64,000 nt of DNA from Vitis vinifera. Lineage: Eukaryota > Streptophyta > Magnoliopsida > Vitales > Vitaceae. The notes beneath the pieces were generated by a model, which was not told where the DNA came from, ran no database searches, and saw only the letters and a program-made list of their open reading frames with translations. The first letter of the stretch is position 1; each line of letters starts with the position of its first letter. Shown here in pieces: positions 47,971 to 60,996 of the stretch. The translations under genes were made by a program, and so were the position numbers. Location: assembly GCF_030704535.1 (NCBI RefSeq), contig NC_081817.1:3053001-3117000 (forward strand), read 5' to 3'.

Positions 47971-48825
47971 GAGTAACCATCCATGATGAAAACAGGGTCT
48001 AATCCCCAAAATATTTCCCATATCAAGGACACCAACCATGACGAATTTTTGTGAAGCATAATACATCATGCTCAAATTATGTGATATATTAGGGATTAAG
48101 AAACATCATACATGATGATAGGTGTGCCAACTTTCAAATTGAATGTCTAATCCATCTAACCAATTCTACAGCCCATTTTCTTTCTATCATCCCCTTCAAA
48201 TCTCAAACCCCACCATGTCAATAGATTAGTATCTTCTAATATTGCAAAAATTGGTATGCCATTTTGTCATTTTGATCTCAATATAGCAAAAGTTGATATA
48301 AAATTTCTCATAAATAGATCATTTGAAAATGATTTGAATAGTGGCAAAGAGAAGAGGGGTTTTTTTTTTTTTTTATAAAAAATATTTTAAAATTATTTTT
48401 AAAAACCTAAAAAATTATTTGAAGTGATTCAAGATAATTATAAAAATCATTTTTCTGTTGTATAATACAAGTATAATTAAAATATAATAAAATTATATTT
48501 GAGAATATATATTTGAAAAGTGAAAATTATTTTTTAAAAGAATTAAAAAAATAGAATCCCATAAAAAAAAAATCCTTGAGAGGCCTGTTATAAAAAAAAA
48601 TGAATATTACAAATATGAAAAAATATATTAATTTAAATAAAATATTATTTCATATATATTTGAATTCAAATTTTATCTAATATAAATATTTTGTTTATTT
48701 ATTAAATTATAAATTATTATAAGTGGATAATTTTTATATTAGAATAAATTATTTAATTCATTATAAGTACATAAAAATATTTTATTAAATCATTTAAAAA
48801 AATACAATACAATAATAAAGTCGTA

Positions 48826-48890
<65 letters not shown>

Positions 48891-49442
48891 TAATATTTTT
48901 ATTAAAAATTTTTATTAATTAATTTATATATATAATTTTTTATTTTAATCATTTTAATCATGAATTTTTTTTAAAGAAAATAAAATATTATATATATAAA
49001 TTAATTAATTAAAAAAAAAAAAACCAATCATTCTTGTGGCCAGATCCAAAGTTCGGTGCGTAAATTCTTAGTTTTTACCTATGATCATAATGATTGTGAT
49101 TGAATTCGAAAGCAATTTAAAAAGCATTTTCACAACTAATAATTTTTCCAAAAAAGAAAAATGAAAAAAAAGGCCATAGCAATAATGTGCCACGCATGTT
49201 ACGCAGAGAGTTTTTCTTCTGACGCAAGCAATCATTGTTCCACTTTGACTGCGGTGCCACCACACAGGGCGGTCTTCTCTGCCGACTCCAGATGGACACT
49301 TGGAACTCTACCATTGGCTAACCTCAAACCTAAGCGTAACAGACTTTTCTACAAGTAAAATAATAATTTTCCTGCATAGTTTGTGGATGAATCTCAACCG
49401 TCCAAATTCCTCTAATCAACGGCTTAAGATCAATACTCCATA
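47971..49442. other. AT-rich intergenic DNA before HSC70
   Basis: No gene is seen. It contains very AT-rich DNA from 48360 to 49025, including a long (TA)n run, then a less biased proximal promoter region for HSC70 from about 49030. Confidence 0.6.
48830..48887 (+). repeat. (TA)n microsatellite
   Basis: About 29 AT units without interruption, inside generally AT-rich DNA. Confidence 0.95.
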
Positions 49443-49455
49443 GAACATTCTCGAA
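49443..49455 (+). promoter_or_regulatory. perfect heat-shock element
   Basis: GAACATTCTCGAA has three alternating units (GAA, TTC, GAA) at the exact two-base spacing bound by heat-shock factor trimers. It ends about 17 bases before the TATA box of the HSC70 gene, a typical place for a functional element. Confidence 0.8.
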
Positions 49456-49472
49456 ACTTACAATTAAAATGC

Positions 49473-49480
49473 TATATATA
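49473..49480 (+). promoter_or_regulatory. TATA box of HSC70 gene
   Basis: TATATATA, about 125 bases before the start codon, leaving room for a leader of roughly 95 bases. Confidence 0.75.
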
Positions 49481-49603
49481 CCAAGCCTGGCTTCACATGT
49501 CCTCACAAAACCTAGCGGCCAGACTTTTTGCTTCTCAATTTTTTTTTAATATCTCCTTCTATTTTGTTCGACTTAGTCGTCGATTTTTTCAGTCGGTGCG
49601 AGA

Positions 49604-52236
49604 ATGGCCGGAAAGGGAGAGGGTCCGGCGATTGGAATCGATCTCGGCACGACGTACTCGTGCGTCGGAGTATGGCAACACGACCGTGTGGAGATCATAG
49701 CCAACGATCAGGGGAACAGAACGACGCCGTCTTACGTTGCTTTCACTGATACGGAAAGGCTGATCGGAGATGCGGCCAAGAACCAGGTTGCGATGAACCC
49801 GATCAACACTGTTTTCGGTATGTTTTTAAGATCTAGTTTTGTTTTGGTTTTTGTGGTTCCGACTGGATCTTGTATTAGAAGCTTTGTTTGCCATTCTTTG
49901 ATTTATAAGATTTCGTTTTCAGGGTGGATCCTATAAGAATCAAAATGTGAATTTTAGATCTAATAGGAATGGATATGAGATTTGGATTTTAGATCTTGTG
50001 TGAATGGAAAATTTGTCGTTGTTGTTGTGTAGGGATTTTGGATCTGTGATCTATGCTATGTATGGTTGCTTTGGTCCATTGATCTGCTTCTGTAAAATCA
50101 AATGTTTTGTCTCTCCAATGATTTTGGTTGACGATCATGAAAGTCAATTTTTTTTCGTTTGACAATTAATATTTGAAGCAGATGATAAGAGGTTATCGAT
50201 GTGGTGATTACAGATTTGTTTTTGATTTTTTGTTTTTTTGTTTTTTTTTTTTTTGGTTTTTTTTTCCGTCTAACACTGTAACTAAACAGCCCTTTCTGTT
50301 TATGTTTCATGCTACTTTTAAAATTATTTTTTTATTATTTAAAATTAAGGTTTATTTATTTGTTTAATTGTTAGGTTTTTTTAACTCTTATCTTGGATCC
50401 TGTTTTATGTGATTGAAAATTTGAATTCGTCTAGAATCAGATTAAAAACTCTTTTGATCTTGTTCCTGATTTAATAGTTTGATCTTATGGATTGCAGATG
50501 CCAAGCGTTTGATTGGTAGAAGATTCTCTGATGCCTCGGTTCAGAGTGATATCAAGCACTGGTCATTCAAGGTCGTTCCTGGTCCTGGTGACAAGCCCAT
50601 GATCACAGTCACCTATAAGGGTGAAGATAAGCAGTTTGCCGCCGAGGAAATCTCGTCCATGGTTCTGATTAAGATGCGTGAGATTGCCGAGGCATACCTC
50701 GGTTCAACTGTGAAGAACGCTGTTGTTACAGTGCCTGCCTACTTCAATGACTCTCAGCGTCAAGCCACCAAGGATGCGGGAGTTATTGCAGGCCTCAATG
50801 TGATGCGTATCATCAATGAGCCAACAGCTGCCGCTATTGCTTATGGTCTTGACAAGAAGGCGACCAGTGTTGGTGAGAAGAACGTGCTGATTTTCGATCT
50901 GGGTGGCGGCACTTTTGATGTGTCTCTTCTCACTATTGAAGAGGGTATCTTTGAAGTGAAGGCAACAGCTGGAGATACCCATCTTGGAGGAGAGGACTTT
51001 GATAATAGAATGGTCAACCACTTTGTTCAGGAGTTTAAGAGGAAACACAAGAAGGACATTACTGGAAACGCCAGATCTCTTAGAAGATTGAGGACATCGT
51101 GTGAGAGGGCAAAGAGAACTCTCTCATCAACGGCTCAGACTACCATTGAAATTGATTCTTTGTACGAGGGTATTGATTTTTATTCAACTATTACCCGTGC
51201 CAGATTTGAGGAGCTCAACATGGATTTATTTAGGAAGTGTATGGAGCCTGTGGAGAAGTGTCTGCGGGATGCTAAGATGGACAAGAGCACTATCCATGAC
51301 GTTGTTCTTGTTGGTGGGTCTACTAGAATCCCCAAGGTGCAGCAATTGTTGCAGGACTTCTTCAATGGGAAGGAGCTTTGCAAGAGCATTAACCCTGATG
51401 AAGCTGTGGCCTATGGTGCTGCTGTGCAGGCTGCAATCTTGAGCGGTGAAGGCAATGAGAAGGTCCAAGACCTACTGTTGTTGGATGTCACCCCTCTCTC
51501 CCTTGGTTTGGAGACTGCTGGTGGTGTCATGACTGTCTTGATTCCAAGGAATACCACCATTCCTACAAAGAAGGAGCAAGTGTTCTCTACCTATTCAGAC
51601 AACCAACCTGGTGTCTTGATCCAGGTTTATGAGGGTGAGAGAACAAGAACCAGGGACAATAACTTGTTGGGCAAATTCGAACTCTCTGGCATTCCTCCTG
51701 CTCCCAGGGGTGTCCCTCAAATCACTGTTTGCTTTGACATTGATGCCAATGGCATCTTGAATGTCTCTGCAGAGGACAAGACCACCGGCCAAAAGAACAA
51801 GATCACTATTACCAATGACAAGGGAAGGTTGTCCAAGGAAGAGATTGAGAATATGGTCCAGGAGGCTGAGAAGTACAAGTCTGAAGACGAGGAGCACAAA
51901 AAGAAGGTTGAGGCTAAGAATGCTTTGGAGAACTACGCCTACAACATGAGGAACACTGTCAAAGACGAGAAGATCAGTGCCAAGCTTCCCCCAGCAGACA
52001 AGAAGAAAATTGAAGATGCTGTTGAACAGGCCATTCAATGGTTGGACAGTAACCAGCTTGCAGAAGCAGACGAGTTTGAGGACAAGATGAAGGAGCTGGA
52101 GAGCATCTGCAATCCCATTATCGCAAAGATGTATCAGGGTGCTGGTGGTCCTGATGCGGGCGCTGGTGCCATGGACGATGATGGCCCTTCTGCTGGTGGC
52201 AGTGGTGCAGGGCCTAAGATTGAAGAGGTTGACTAA
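49604..52236 (+). CDS. HSC70: cytosolic heat shock cognate 70 kDa protein
   Basis: Exons 49604-49817 and 50498-52236 encode 650 residues, the usual length. The 680-base intron splits the Asp codon at about residue 72 (INTVF-G|D-AKR), the position conserved in plant HSP70 genes. The protein is an ATP-driven chaperone that folds and refolds proteins together with J-domain partners and exchange factors. All three family signatures are present: IDLGTTYS (residues 12-19), [13 protein letters not shown] (about 200-212) and [15 protein letters not shown] (about 335-349). The C-terminal IEEVD marks a cytosolic/nuclear member that binds TPR co-chaperones. No signal or transit peptide is present. A glycine-rich [16 protein letters not shown] tail precedes the end. 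A perfect heat-shock element stands next to the TATA box, so heat induction is likely on top of any basal expression. The gene is complete and intact. Confidence 0.97.
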
Positions 52237-52798
52237 ATTTTCTATGCTCCAAAATTGGTGGTGATCACAGTGATTTGATTTTGCCTTGCTCTTTGGGGCT
52301 CAGATTCTGTCTTTGTTTTTGTTTTTCCCTTACAATTTCTGTTAGGCATGGAATTTACTTGATTCAGGGTCTCTCTCTGATTCTCTTTCCTATATCTAGT
52401 TTTTATCCTTTTCGTCTTCCCTTTAATGATCGCTGATCAAAGCTGAACTGTTGCAGCAAAATTTCTTCTTAATTACTGTCTTATTACTACTGTCTTATCC
52501 TACTTTTTAGTCTCTCATATTGGAAGTAATCTGCTTAATTTAAGAACAATGTCAATTAAAAAAGTAGTTTACCTACAAAACTATCACTCCAAACCCCATC
52601 TCTCTCTCATATGACCACACACATATGACTTGAAGGAAGCTAGAAAAGAAATTCATGCAAACCAGAGAAATGTCAGACCATAAAAGTCAATAGTAAATTA
52701 AACTGCACTTTAGAGAGAAATTGTTGGATTATTTTGCTTTTGAAACCAAAAATAATACATAGAACAGACAACTATAAAATGCCTAGAGATATTGCAAA
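52237..52798. other. convergent 3' region between HSC70 and the next gene
   Basis: The stop codons of the two genes face each other about 560 bases apart. The T-rich DNA after HSC70 is probably its 3' untranslated region. No separate gene is seen. Confidence 0.6.
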
Positions 52799-55700
52799 TT
52801 ATGATCCCAGACCACTGTAACTTGAAACATTCTTCAGAGCCTCTTCTTCCATCTCAACAAGTTGGCTGCAGAATGCTTCAACACTGCGAGCCTCTTCCCT
52901 GAACGTGAACCGGAACTCCTTCCATTGGTATTCACCAAATCCATCCTTCATCGGTGGACTAGGAACCTTTCCCAGCACATCAAATCCTTTCCGATCGATA
53001 GAGAGCACGTAGGCATCCTTGACACAACAGCAGAGGATTGTCATTTCATTGTATAAGAAGACGGTTCAGTATTATGATGCTTAGTGAACAAAATAACAAG
53101 CTTGGAAATATTCAAAGTAGCGCATATTCAATAATAAACAACAAATCAGTAGTAGCTTAGGTTGTAGGAGTAATAACATCCGCACCAAGAATACAAAACA
53201 GCAAGATTTGGGTGATAATCAGATCCCTTGTGTTCAAGGTCACAGGAAAGAACCATTAGAAAACCAGAGATTGCAGGAGGCAAGTCTCATCTCCTCAATT
53301 TCTCAGTTCAATTGTAGGTGCTTGGAGATTCCACCGGACCTTATCAATTTGACAAGAGAGATCTGATGTTTAACCTCCTTGCTGGATTTACACTTCCAAC
53401 TTATCCTCCGATCTCCAAACATGTTAAGCCTCATCACCTACACAAGTCTGTACGAGATTTGATAGAGCTAGTTTTATGTACCAAGGGTTTTTCTGGGATA
53501 AGTGTGCATCTGTATGACCATTAAACCGTATACCTATAATTTTTTCCCTTCTTGTAGGCTCACAGGCATTCTTCATCACTAAAAATAAGGTACTTTTAAA
53601 ACTAATCACAGGAAGAAAACAATTTGTAAACCTGTGGGTACATGTCACAAGGGCAAACACTTATCAAGGCGGATGAAAATTAGATCCCAAAACACCTAAA
53701 GACTATGATGCATGGATTCTGGTACATATTCCTGAATTATTCAGAGAGGATATGCAGGTCAAATAATTTGAGCAAAAACCATGTTCAGTTGAGTTCATGC
53801 CACTGCAAAGTTGGCATTAAGTCTCATTATTACAATGTCAGTGAAGGGGCTTTACACTAGTAGATCTACATTACTGAATGGGTAGATGCTGAGATGGACT
53901 TTTTGTTTCTTTACAAGCCCAGAAAATTTACTTGTCCTGCGTTCAGCATTTAAGCAATGACACATTTACTCCCAACTTCTAAGTATAAAGCCACCATAAA
54001 AACTCAAGTTAACTCAAATTTGGTAGACTAAAGTCGAAAAGCTCCTAAGCTATTACACATGTAGCCAACACAAAGAAAAGGTTATCATTATCACATAATT
54101 TTTTGTTATCAACACTTATTATCGCATAAAATGATCCTAATTCTCCTCTATCCACTGGTTTTTTGACATGTAGTACATAAGAAATATACACAATCAAATG
54201 GAATAAATGTAATATTATTACCATACCAATTCATATATTTAATTTCTTACCTTGGCGTTTGCATTCTTGTAAACAAAACAAAAAAGCAGTAGGGCTCTGC
54301 GCCTTACTTCACTTTGATTAATGCCATTGATTATATTTGCAGAAAAGGGTGCTACACAATGAGACAAATATAGGGAGTAAATTAAAAAGTGCACACACAA
54401 AAAGATATTACTTCTGTGAGGAAAAAATGAATGCCAATACAAAGAGCAGAAAGTTAAATCATCCTTTTAACCATACTTGTGAGAAGGGTCTTACATAAAA
54501 TATCAGCCTTGGATGCTTCGAAATTCTCCAAATTTACTTCATGAGTACCTCCATTGCCATCTATAAACATGCATGAGCTGGATGCACAGTGAAAATCTAA
54601 GCTTACAAACTAATGTCAACAAAATATAAAATAATACAGTACTTGTCTATAAAAAGTACACACATGCATGTCCTCCTTTGAGATATCGTACAGAAATTGT
54701 GCTAGATCCAAATAGATTAAATAGAAAATCGATGACTTGTTGACTGTCTTTCTCTAGAATCCTGTTGAGCTCCCTAACTAACTACATTTAGATATCAAAT
54801 TGGGAGATTAATAAATGCATTCTCCATAAAAAGGTTTCTTCTTGTTATCATTTACAAGAATGTATTCTACATATGCATAATGCTGCATGCATATCAAATT
54901 TCATGATATATAACTCACAGCAGAGATAAATGAGATTGCGTTCATTAAGAGTTCAATTTTTATTTTAACAGAAAAACACTTGGTTTTGCTTTCTTCGAGT
55001 TGATAAATGCAAATCAGATGTGAGTTGATTATTACAGGTTTATTACATATTTGACAGCGAAAAACAAAAAAATGAAAAGCTAAATTGGTACTTTGATAAG
55101 AGATGAGAAACAACTCTGTGCGAATTAAAATGACAAAAAATTTCCTTCAGCACACTCAAATTACGAAACTTGAACCTCTATCTGGACTAACAGGTTTTAA
55201 TAAAATTTTACATGATTTGCCAGCGATAGGTCATCCAAGTAACTAGGATGACACCCAATGACAAGGATAATCATGACATTCACTTACTAAAGAAACTCTG
55301 TACAAAGAGTGCCAGATGAAAACAGTCTGCATGAAAGTTGCCTACCTTAGATTGAACTTATAAATCACATGTTGTTCACCTCCATCCAGTAATTCCTGAA
55401 GGTTTTCACTTCGAAGTGGACAAGAAGGACCTGAAGAACTTAATATACCAGAAACTGAATAACTGAACTCGCTTATTGCTTTTTGTTCAGACAATATCAT
55501 TTCTCTAAGGCTTTCTTCAGCAAACCGAACCTGTAAAAAACAAGAAGATATATAGTCAAGGTTAGGTTTTCAATAAAAGCTTTACAATAAAATCAAGCAA
55601 AACCAGTATGCATAAGCACAACCAAATCTGTGGCGTGGTTTAGCCTCACAATGAAGACAAATATGGACAAGCCTTTCTCTTCTAGGAACAAGACTTAATG

Positions 55701-58700
55701 CTACAATAATTATGAAGATGGGGATAGATCTCACAAAATATGTTCCAGACCAACTTTTTTGAACAGTTGCCCATTTCTCAGTATGAAAGATTATTGATGA
55801 AGGACAAGAAATTTTAGATTTCTTTTAAGATAGAATTTTAGAGGTTTTTTAATACAAAAAATATTATTAAAATATGCCAAAGAGGAAGGGGCATCCAAAG
55901 AAAAAAAGACAGCAAGCCAACAACACTTTGATGAAATAAAAGAAGCAAGCTTCCTTTCCATACTGGTTCAAGAGAACACAGACATAAGACAGTAGTCTTT
56001 CAGCCTCAAAACCAGTGGGTCCACCAAATCAAAGATTTTCCTATTCCACTCCTTCCATAAGCACCAGAGAAAAAACAAAGAGCACATATTTCAAACTTTC
56101 CTGAGCTGTTTAACAAATAAACTGCCCCTCCAACAGCCCAAAGACTCTCACGCCAACAAGGGCATCACCCAAGATATGCCAAAACAAAGAAAAGCAAAAT
56201 CCAGAGAGAACCAACTGCCCCACAGTGGAGCAGAACATGATTAGCTAACCTTTCGTCTCCCTTGCATAAGTTACACCAATCCCCCAAGATCCTTTCCCTT
56301 GGAATCAATTGATCAAAGGTGAGAACATTGCCCCAGGCCACTTCCCAAGCTGAAAACACATGCACATCCCTTGGGGGGAGGAACAGGGTCACGAGCAAGA
56401 ACACCAGACCACAAAGCCCCGAAGAAATATGACTTCCTCGAAAACAGAAAATTAGTAAAAAAACTCAACCAAAAAAATAAAACCAACTTTTCAAGAACAT
56501 TTTTTAAAGTAAAGAATTTTCCCCATCTTCCTTTAAGCTGTAGCTATAAATGAATGCCAGAAAAGCAACCATCATCTCACACTCCTAGTGGTTGAAGCTT
56601 TTTGAAACCTTGCCACCCTCAGAGTTCCAATAACCAGCTATGAAGTGTCTCAATATGAAACCAAAACAAAAAGAGTCAAAAATTCATCATAAGACGACCT
56701 TCCTGCACACCATGCATCAACCCAAAACTTAGCATGCTGCCTATGCCCCATATAAAACTAGTAAAGCTTTTGACAACATCTCACCCATTCCTAATAGCCA
56801 TGCAAAGCCTGCAACCACTTGGACTCCAATACCAGGAATTCATCCAAAATTACCTGCTGCCACAACCTATTGCTTTCGCCTACAAACCTCCAAAGCCATT
56901 TACTTAACAAGGTTCTATTAAGGACAAGCAAATTTCTAATCCCCAAGCCTCAAACCTTCTTAAGGGTGCAGACTGTATACCACTTTAGCCAAGGGCTCCC
57001 CACAGGAAATTCTTCTTAAGCTTTTTTGGGAAATTTTGAACTGAGACCAGATAGCAAACAATATGACAAAATATGGATCAGCAAGCTGGAGGGTTATGTT
57101 TATGGAGCTTTTTTTGAAGTATCAACAAGGTTGGAGTCATATTATATTTTATAATACATTTTAAGGTTTCAGTCAAACTATTTGAAACAACATCAAGCTT
57201 TTGGAAAGAAGAAAACAAAAATTATCTATTAAGAAGTTAACTTCTAATGTACTAATCACCTTTAAGGCTAGAGCCTGTATATTTGTATATCAAAATCAAA
57301 CAATAAAGCAAAATCTTTCTAATTTCTTAATGCAACCTGACCAGGATTCATTGTCATATTAAAAATTATTGACTAATTTAGAATTAAATTAAGGCACATA
57401 ACAAAAGAGGGTGTATCCTATGTACATAGGGAGTATACAAGAGGCACCAAAAAACAAACTCCAACAAAAATAAAAATAAAAATAAATAAAACCTATAAAT
57501 TTTTATCCACAAGTTATGCCATTCGTAAAGTCCAACAATGTACAATTAGCCAACCCTAGAGGGAAACTAGATGACTCCAAAAGGGACATAATGAGGATCT
57601 ACTACAGTTTCATCTAACTTCTGTTCCTCATTAAAGGTTCAGTCATTAAGCCCCCCTCTAAAGGCACCAAAATAAGCAAAAGTGGGCCATTCACTCACAA
57701 TGTCCAACCTAGCAGAAGCTCCTTAGTTGACTCTGCAAAAACCCACTGCAGCCCAAAAATATTTAGCAACAAAACCCAAGCTGTCTAGTCCTACTGCAGT
57801 GAATCAAGATGTGATTTGTTGATTCCGCATTGGCTTTGCAAAGGTTGCACCTATTCACCATCAACCATTCTCTCCTTATAAAAAGGTCTATGATTAACAT
57901 TTCCCCCAACATTGCCTATCACACAAAAACAAAAAACCAAGTCCTCATAGGAGCACTAGTTACCAGTTACCCACAAGTTATAAGCAGGGAAAACAATTGT
58001 CTCTTTAGTACGTAAGTTATAAAAAGATTTCACTCTAAATCTCCCAATTTTTGTCCTCCATCCGCCTTAATCTGTCTTCCTCTGCTGCTTGTAATCTCAC
58101 AAGATGCCTTCAGAACTATAAGCCTCAGCAACCATCACCTCCATCCTCCTAGTGGAAAGGTTCCTTTTAAAGTTTGATCCCTGACCTGTTTATCCCTCCA
58201 GAATTAGTCCCCACAAGGGGAAAGAGGGTCATCCAGCTGCAAACCTTTAAAGCTCTGAAAAAAAATCTATAGGAGCCATTGACCAATGGCACAAGTCTCA
58301 CTGTGTAGAGAAATGTATCCATCACAACCACCTTTACCCAAAACCCATTTTTTCCATACCCCAGAGAAGAAATTTTCAGTTTTTCTGTGTCCAGTTTGCA
58401 CACTAAACCTACCTTGGAGCTTCTTGTCCTTAGGTCTATGGCATCATTGGCAACCAAGACAGCATCCAAAATTTTACCTACCCCCCACCCCCAACAAATG
58501 CATTCTGGGAATCTGGTACCACCTTTCCAATCACCTTTTTCAATCTTTTGCCAAAGTTTATGCAGGCCTTGTACAAGACTGATTGATCTAAAATCCTTTA
58601 TATCTTCTGCTCCACCCTTTTCAGGAATAAGCGCCATCAACAAGGCATTGAGGCTTCATTAAAGAACCCAATTGCATGGAAGTCCAAGAAAAATTCCATT

Positions 58701-59565
58701 ACTCCCAAGCCCAGGCCATTGAGAAACCATCAGGCCCAGACCCTTTGTCCCCTCCCATCTTTGAAAGAGTATCCACCACCTCTTCTAACTTTCATGCTAT
58801 CTTTCTCCATGCTGTTGATACACTTAAGAAACCCCCTATCCACATTAGCTCCCCTAACCTGACAATTCTCAAACACTGACTGGAAAAAAAAAAGAGGAGA
58901 TCCCATGTTTTATTTTTGGTTCCTTATAAAGCCACTCTCCATTCACTTTCAACCAGGGAATAAAGTTGAAAAACACAAACATACTCCCATATCACCATAT
59001 AAGAGTTATGTAAGTAGACATATTCTAACTAGGTGCAAGCTTGTCCCTAAACTTTCTCTATTGCACATTATTTAATTTCAAATTTCAAATTATGATAGTG
59101 CCTTCTTGTCATGTTTACAAAAGATTGATATTTCAAACAATCAATCAAGTTTCCACTCACCTCTAAACTACAGAAAACGAAAAAAATGCTACAGAGATAT
59201 TTAAACTTTTCTAAGTCATTGTTAGCACTATCATTAGGAGCTTGAGCAGGATTGCAGGATTTCCATAGTCATTGAGTGCAGTGTGAGAATAAATTTACCT
59301 TTTCGTCTTTAAGAGGCACCACATCCCCAGTCAGAGCAACACGAGCTGGCAACTGTATAACGTAAATAACTCAGCTATGTAAAGTCTAGGCTTCATATCT
59401 AGGATACTTGCTAAATAGAGCCAAATCCTTACATTACTGTGCAACTCCGAACCATAAAATTCTAATATTTATGCCTACCTTTTTCATTGATCTGAGTAAG
59501 TTTGCAAGTGGACCTGGGTAGGGACTGGCCACAGAAAATGATCCACGCTCATCAATGATGGTGTT
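52799..59565 (-). CDS. conserved-looking spliced plant gene, 3' part, not recognised
   Basis: Six exons on the minus strand join in frame with GT-AG borders: 59479-59565, 59299-59352, 55346-55530, 54495-54577, 54251-54351 and 52799-53017 (stop). They encode the last 242 residues. Visible words in order are NTIIDERGSFSVASPYPG, LPARVALTGDVVPLKDEK, VRFAEESLREMILSEQKAIS, HVIYKFNLSSCMFIDGNGG, ADILSPFSANIINGINQSEV, DAYVLSIDRKGFDVLGKVP and EFRFTFREEARSVEAFCSQL. No membrane segment or catalytic motif stands out. I do not recognise the family. The pattern PARVALTGD followed by a C-terminal DRKGFDV block recalls split-barrel (FMN-binding or haem-related) plastid proteins, but only weakly. Earlier exons must lie beyond 59565 and none is seen up to 60180, so the gene probably continues past the LINE/Copia insertion and out of the window. 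The 3.8-kb intron at 55531-59298 carries two LINE remnants. Confidence 0.7.
55840..57060 (-). mobile_element. LINE (L1-type) fragment B, in an intron
   Basis: Minus-strand words match the end of a plant L1 ORF2: the region after the reverse transcriptase (KNFLWG near 57020, then NLLVLNRTLLSKWLW-like DNA near 56900). The reverse-transcriptase zinc-binding domain follows at about 56230-56400 (VFSAWEVAWGNVLTFDQLIP, CNLCKGDERLANHVLLHC). The 3' end lies near 55845 with an A-rich tail in the minus sense. It is truncated at the 5' side and has many frame breaks. Confidence 0.75.
57405..58900 (-). mobile_element. LINE (L1-type) fragment A, in the same intron
   Basis: The minus strand shows the start of the reverse-transcriptase domain (SKMGGDKGSGPDGFSMAW near 58750, IPEKGGAEDIKDFRSISLV near 58600, KILDAVLVANDAIDLR near 58450). 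It then jumps to a zinc-binding-domain remnant (ANAESTNHILIHCSRTR near 57790) and an L1-like 3' end (GCCTCTTGTATACTCCC near 57440). The middle of ORF2 is missing. Frameshifts and stops are scattered, including a TAG-type loss after GFSMAW. It is a second insertion distinct from fragment B because both have their own zinc domain and 3' end. Confidence 0.75.
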
Positions 59566-59847
59566 CTACGAGAAAAAAGAAATAATTAAATTATAGCATG
59601 CAGAGAGTAGCCAACCAAACAAATTTCTCATCAGAATGACTTTTATCAGCTTAAATGTGACAAGGTAAAAATAAAAATAAAAATAAATAAAGAATAATAA
59701 AATAATAAAAACCAACTAGGTAGTTTTTGCAAACTGTACTACCACCAAACAAGTGGAGGTTAACAAGTATATTATTAGAATGTGTAAGGAGTATGAGGAG
59801 AAAAATAACCAATGTAAGATGGAGAATGGGAAGAAAAAAAGAAGATC

Positions 59848-59872
59848 GTGTGTGTGTGTGTGTGTGTGTGTG
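59848..59872 (+). repeat. (GT)n microsatellite
   Basis: About twelve GT units inside an intron or upstream region of the unrecognised minus-strand gene. Confidence 0.95.
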
Positions 59873-60179
59873 CATGCACGCATGTGTGCGTGAATTTGTT
59901 TGGAAAAAGAGAGCAATAGGATCCAAATTTGCAGTGATTTGTCAAGAGTGTGGCCCTCCTTCAATTTCACTACATGAGGCAAGTATTGAAATCATTCCTT
60001 GCAAAGTTTTATGTCAGATAGTGATTTAGCATGGATGGGAAAATGAGGTCCAATGGCTTTGTTACTGGTGATAGAGATGGGTGTTGGTGACAGTGGAAAC
60101 ATGGTTCTTTGGCTATAATTTAACATTTCTGCATCAATAGGAACACAAGATTCTTCAAAAGTGAGTTCAGAACAGGGAT

Positions 60180-60827
60180 ATTTTTTTTTATAAGTAAACG
60201 TACAGAAAAATATATTAGAATAAAGGGCGCCTTAAGGCTGACCCAAAGCGTACAGGGGGTTGGTTATACAAGAGGCACCAAAAAGCAAGAACAAAAGGAA
60301 GAGGGGATACAAAAAATCACCAGCCCTCATCTAAAACCCAACCAATCAAAAAACCTAATTAAAGGAAGAGGTCCTTCATCCACAATCGACTTAGTCTAAA
60401 ACCAAAAATTTCAAACAAAAGAATTTTTCATCCTATGAATCGAAAGCTCCTCATTTTCAAAAGCAATTCTATTTCTTTCCTTCCAAACCGCCCAAAAAAG
60501 ACATAAGGGGGCTGCCATCCACACCTTACTATGCTTCTTGCCCATGTTGATACCACACCAACCAAGAAGGGTATCTCTAACCGAATAAGGAAGAACCCAC
60601 ATTACGCAAAAAAGAGCAAACAATAACTCCCACAAAACTCTTGCCTTGGTGCAATGAATTAGAATATAATCCATAGACTCTTCTCCCGCACAACAAAAAA
60701 AGCATATATTAACTAAAGTTCACCCCCTCTTTTTAAGTTGATCCAAAGTTAACACCTTACCCCAAGAGGCTTCCCAAGCAAAAAAACCCACTTTGGTAGG
60801 AACACAAGGGCTCCAAATGATGCTCTT
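60180..60827 (-). mobile_element. LINE (L1-type) fragment C, cut by a Copia element
   Basis: The minus-strand end of an L1 ORF2 is well preserved: KSIIWSPCVPTKVGFFAWEA near 60780-60825, the zinc-binding region (GEESMDYILIHCTKARVLWE near 60620-60690) and the terminal VWMAAPLCLFWAVWKERNRI near 60460-60530. The typical 3' end (GCCTCTTGTATAACC) and an A tail lie at about 60181-60190. The left part of the element is interrupted at 60828 by the long repeat of the Copia element. Confidence 0.8.
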
Positions 60828-60996
60828 TGTGAAAAGAGAGAAAAGAGAGAATCCCTAATTATTGTTACTGAAAAACTGTAAAGAATACACATTAGACTTG
60901 GGCATATATATACATGTTAGTGGGACCCACAATACAATAAGGAAAGAAAAGGAAAAGGAAAAGTAAATAACCTAAATAACTGTACACTATCTAACA
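60828..60996 (-). repeat. 3' long terminal repeat of the Copia element
   Basis: It begins TGTTAGATAGTGTACAG directly after the purine tract GCTTGAGGGGGAG and ends TTTTCACA, about 169 bases, short for a Copia repeat. A TATA-like ATATATATG and a CTCTCTTTTC tail are visible. The five bases next to its end (AAGAG) would be one half of the target duplication. Confidence 0.8.

Noticed and set aside
51595-52038. A 147-residue minus-strand frame inside HSC70
   Set aside because: It is antisense to a conserved exon; long antisense frames are common in HSP70 genes and do not mean a gene.
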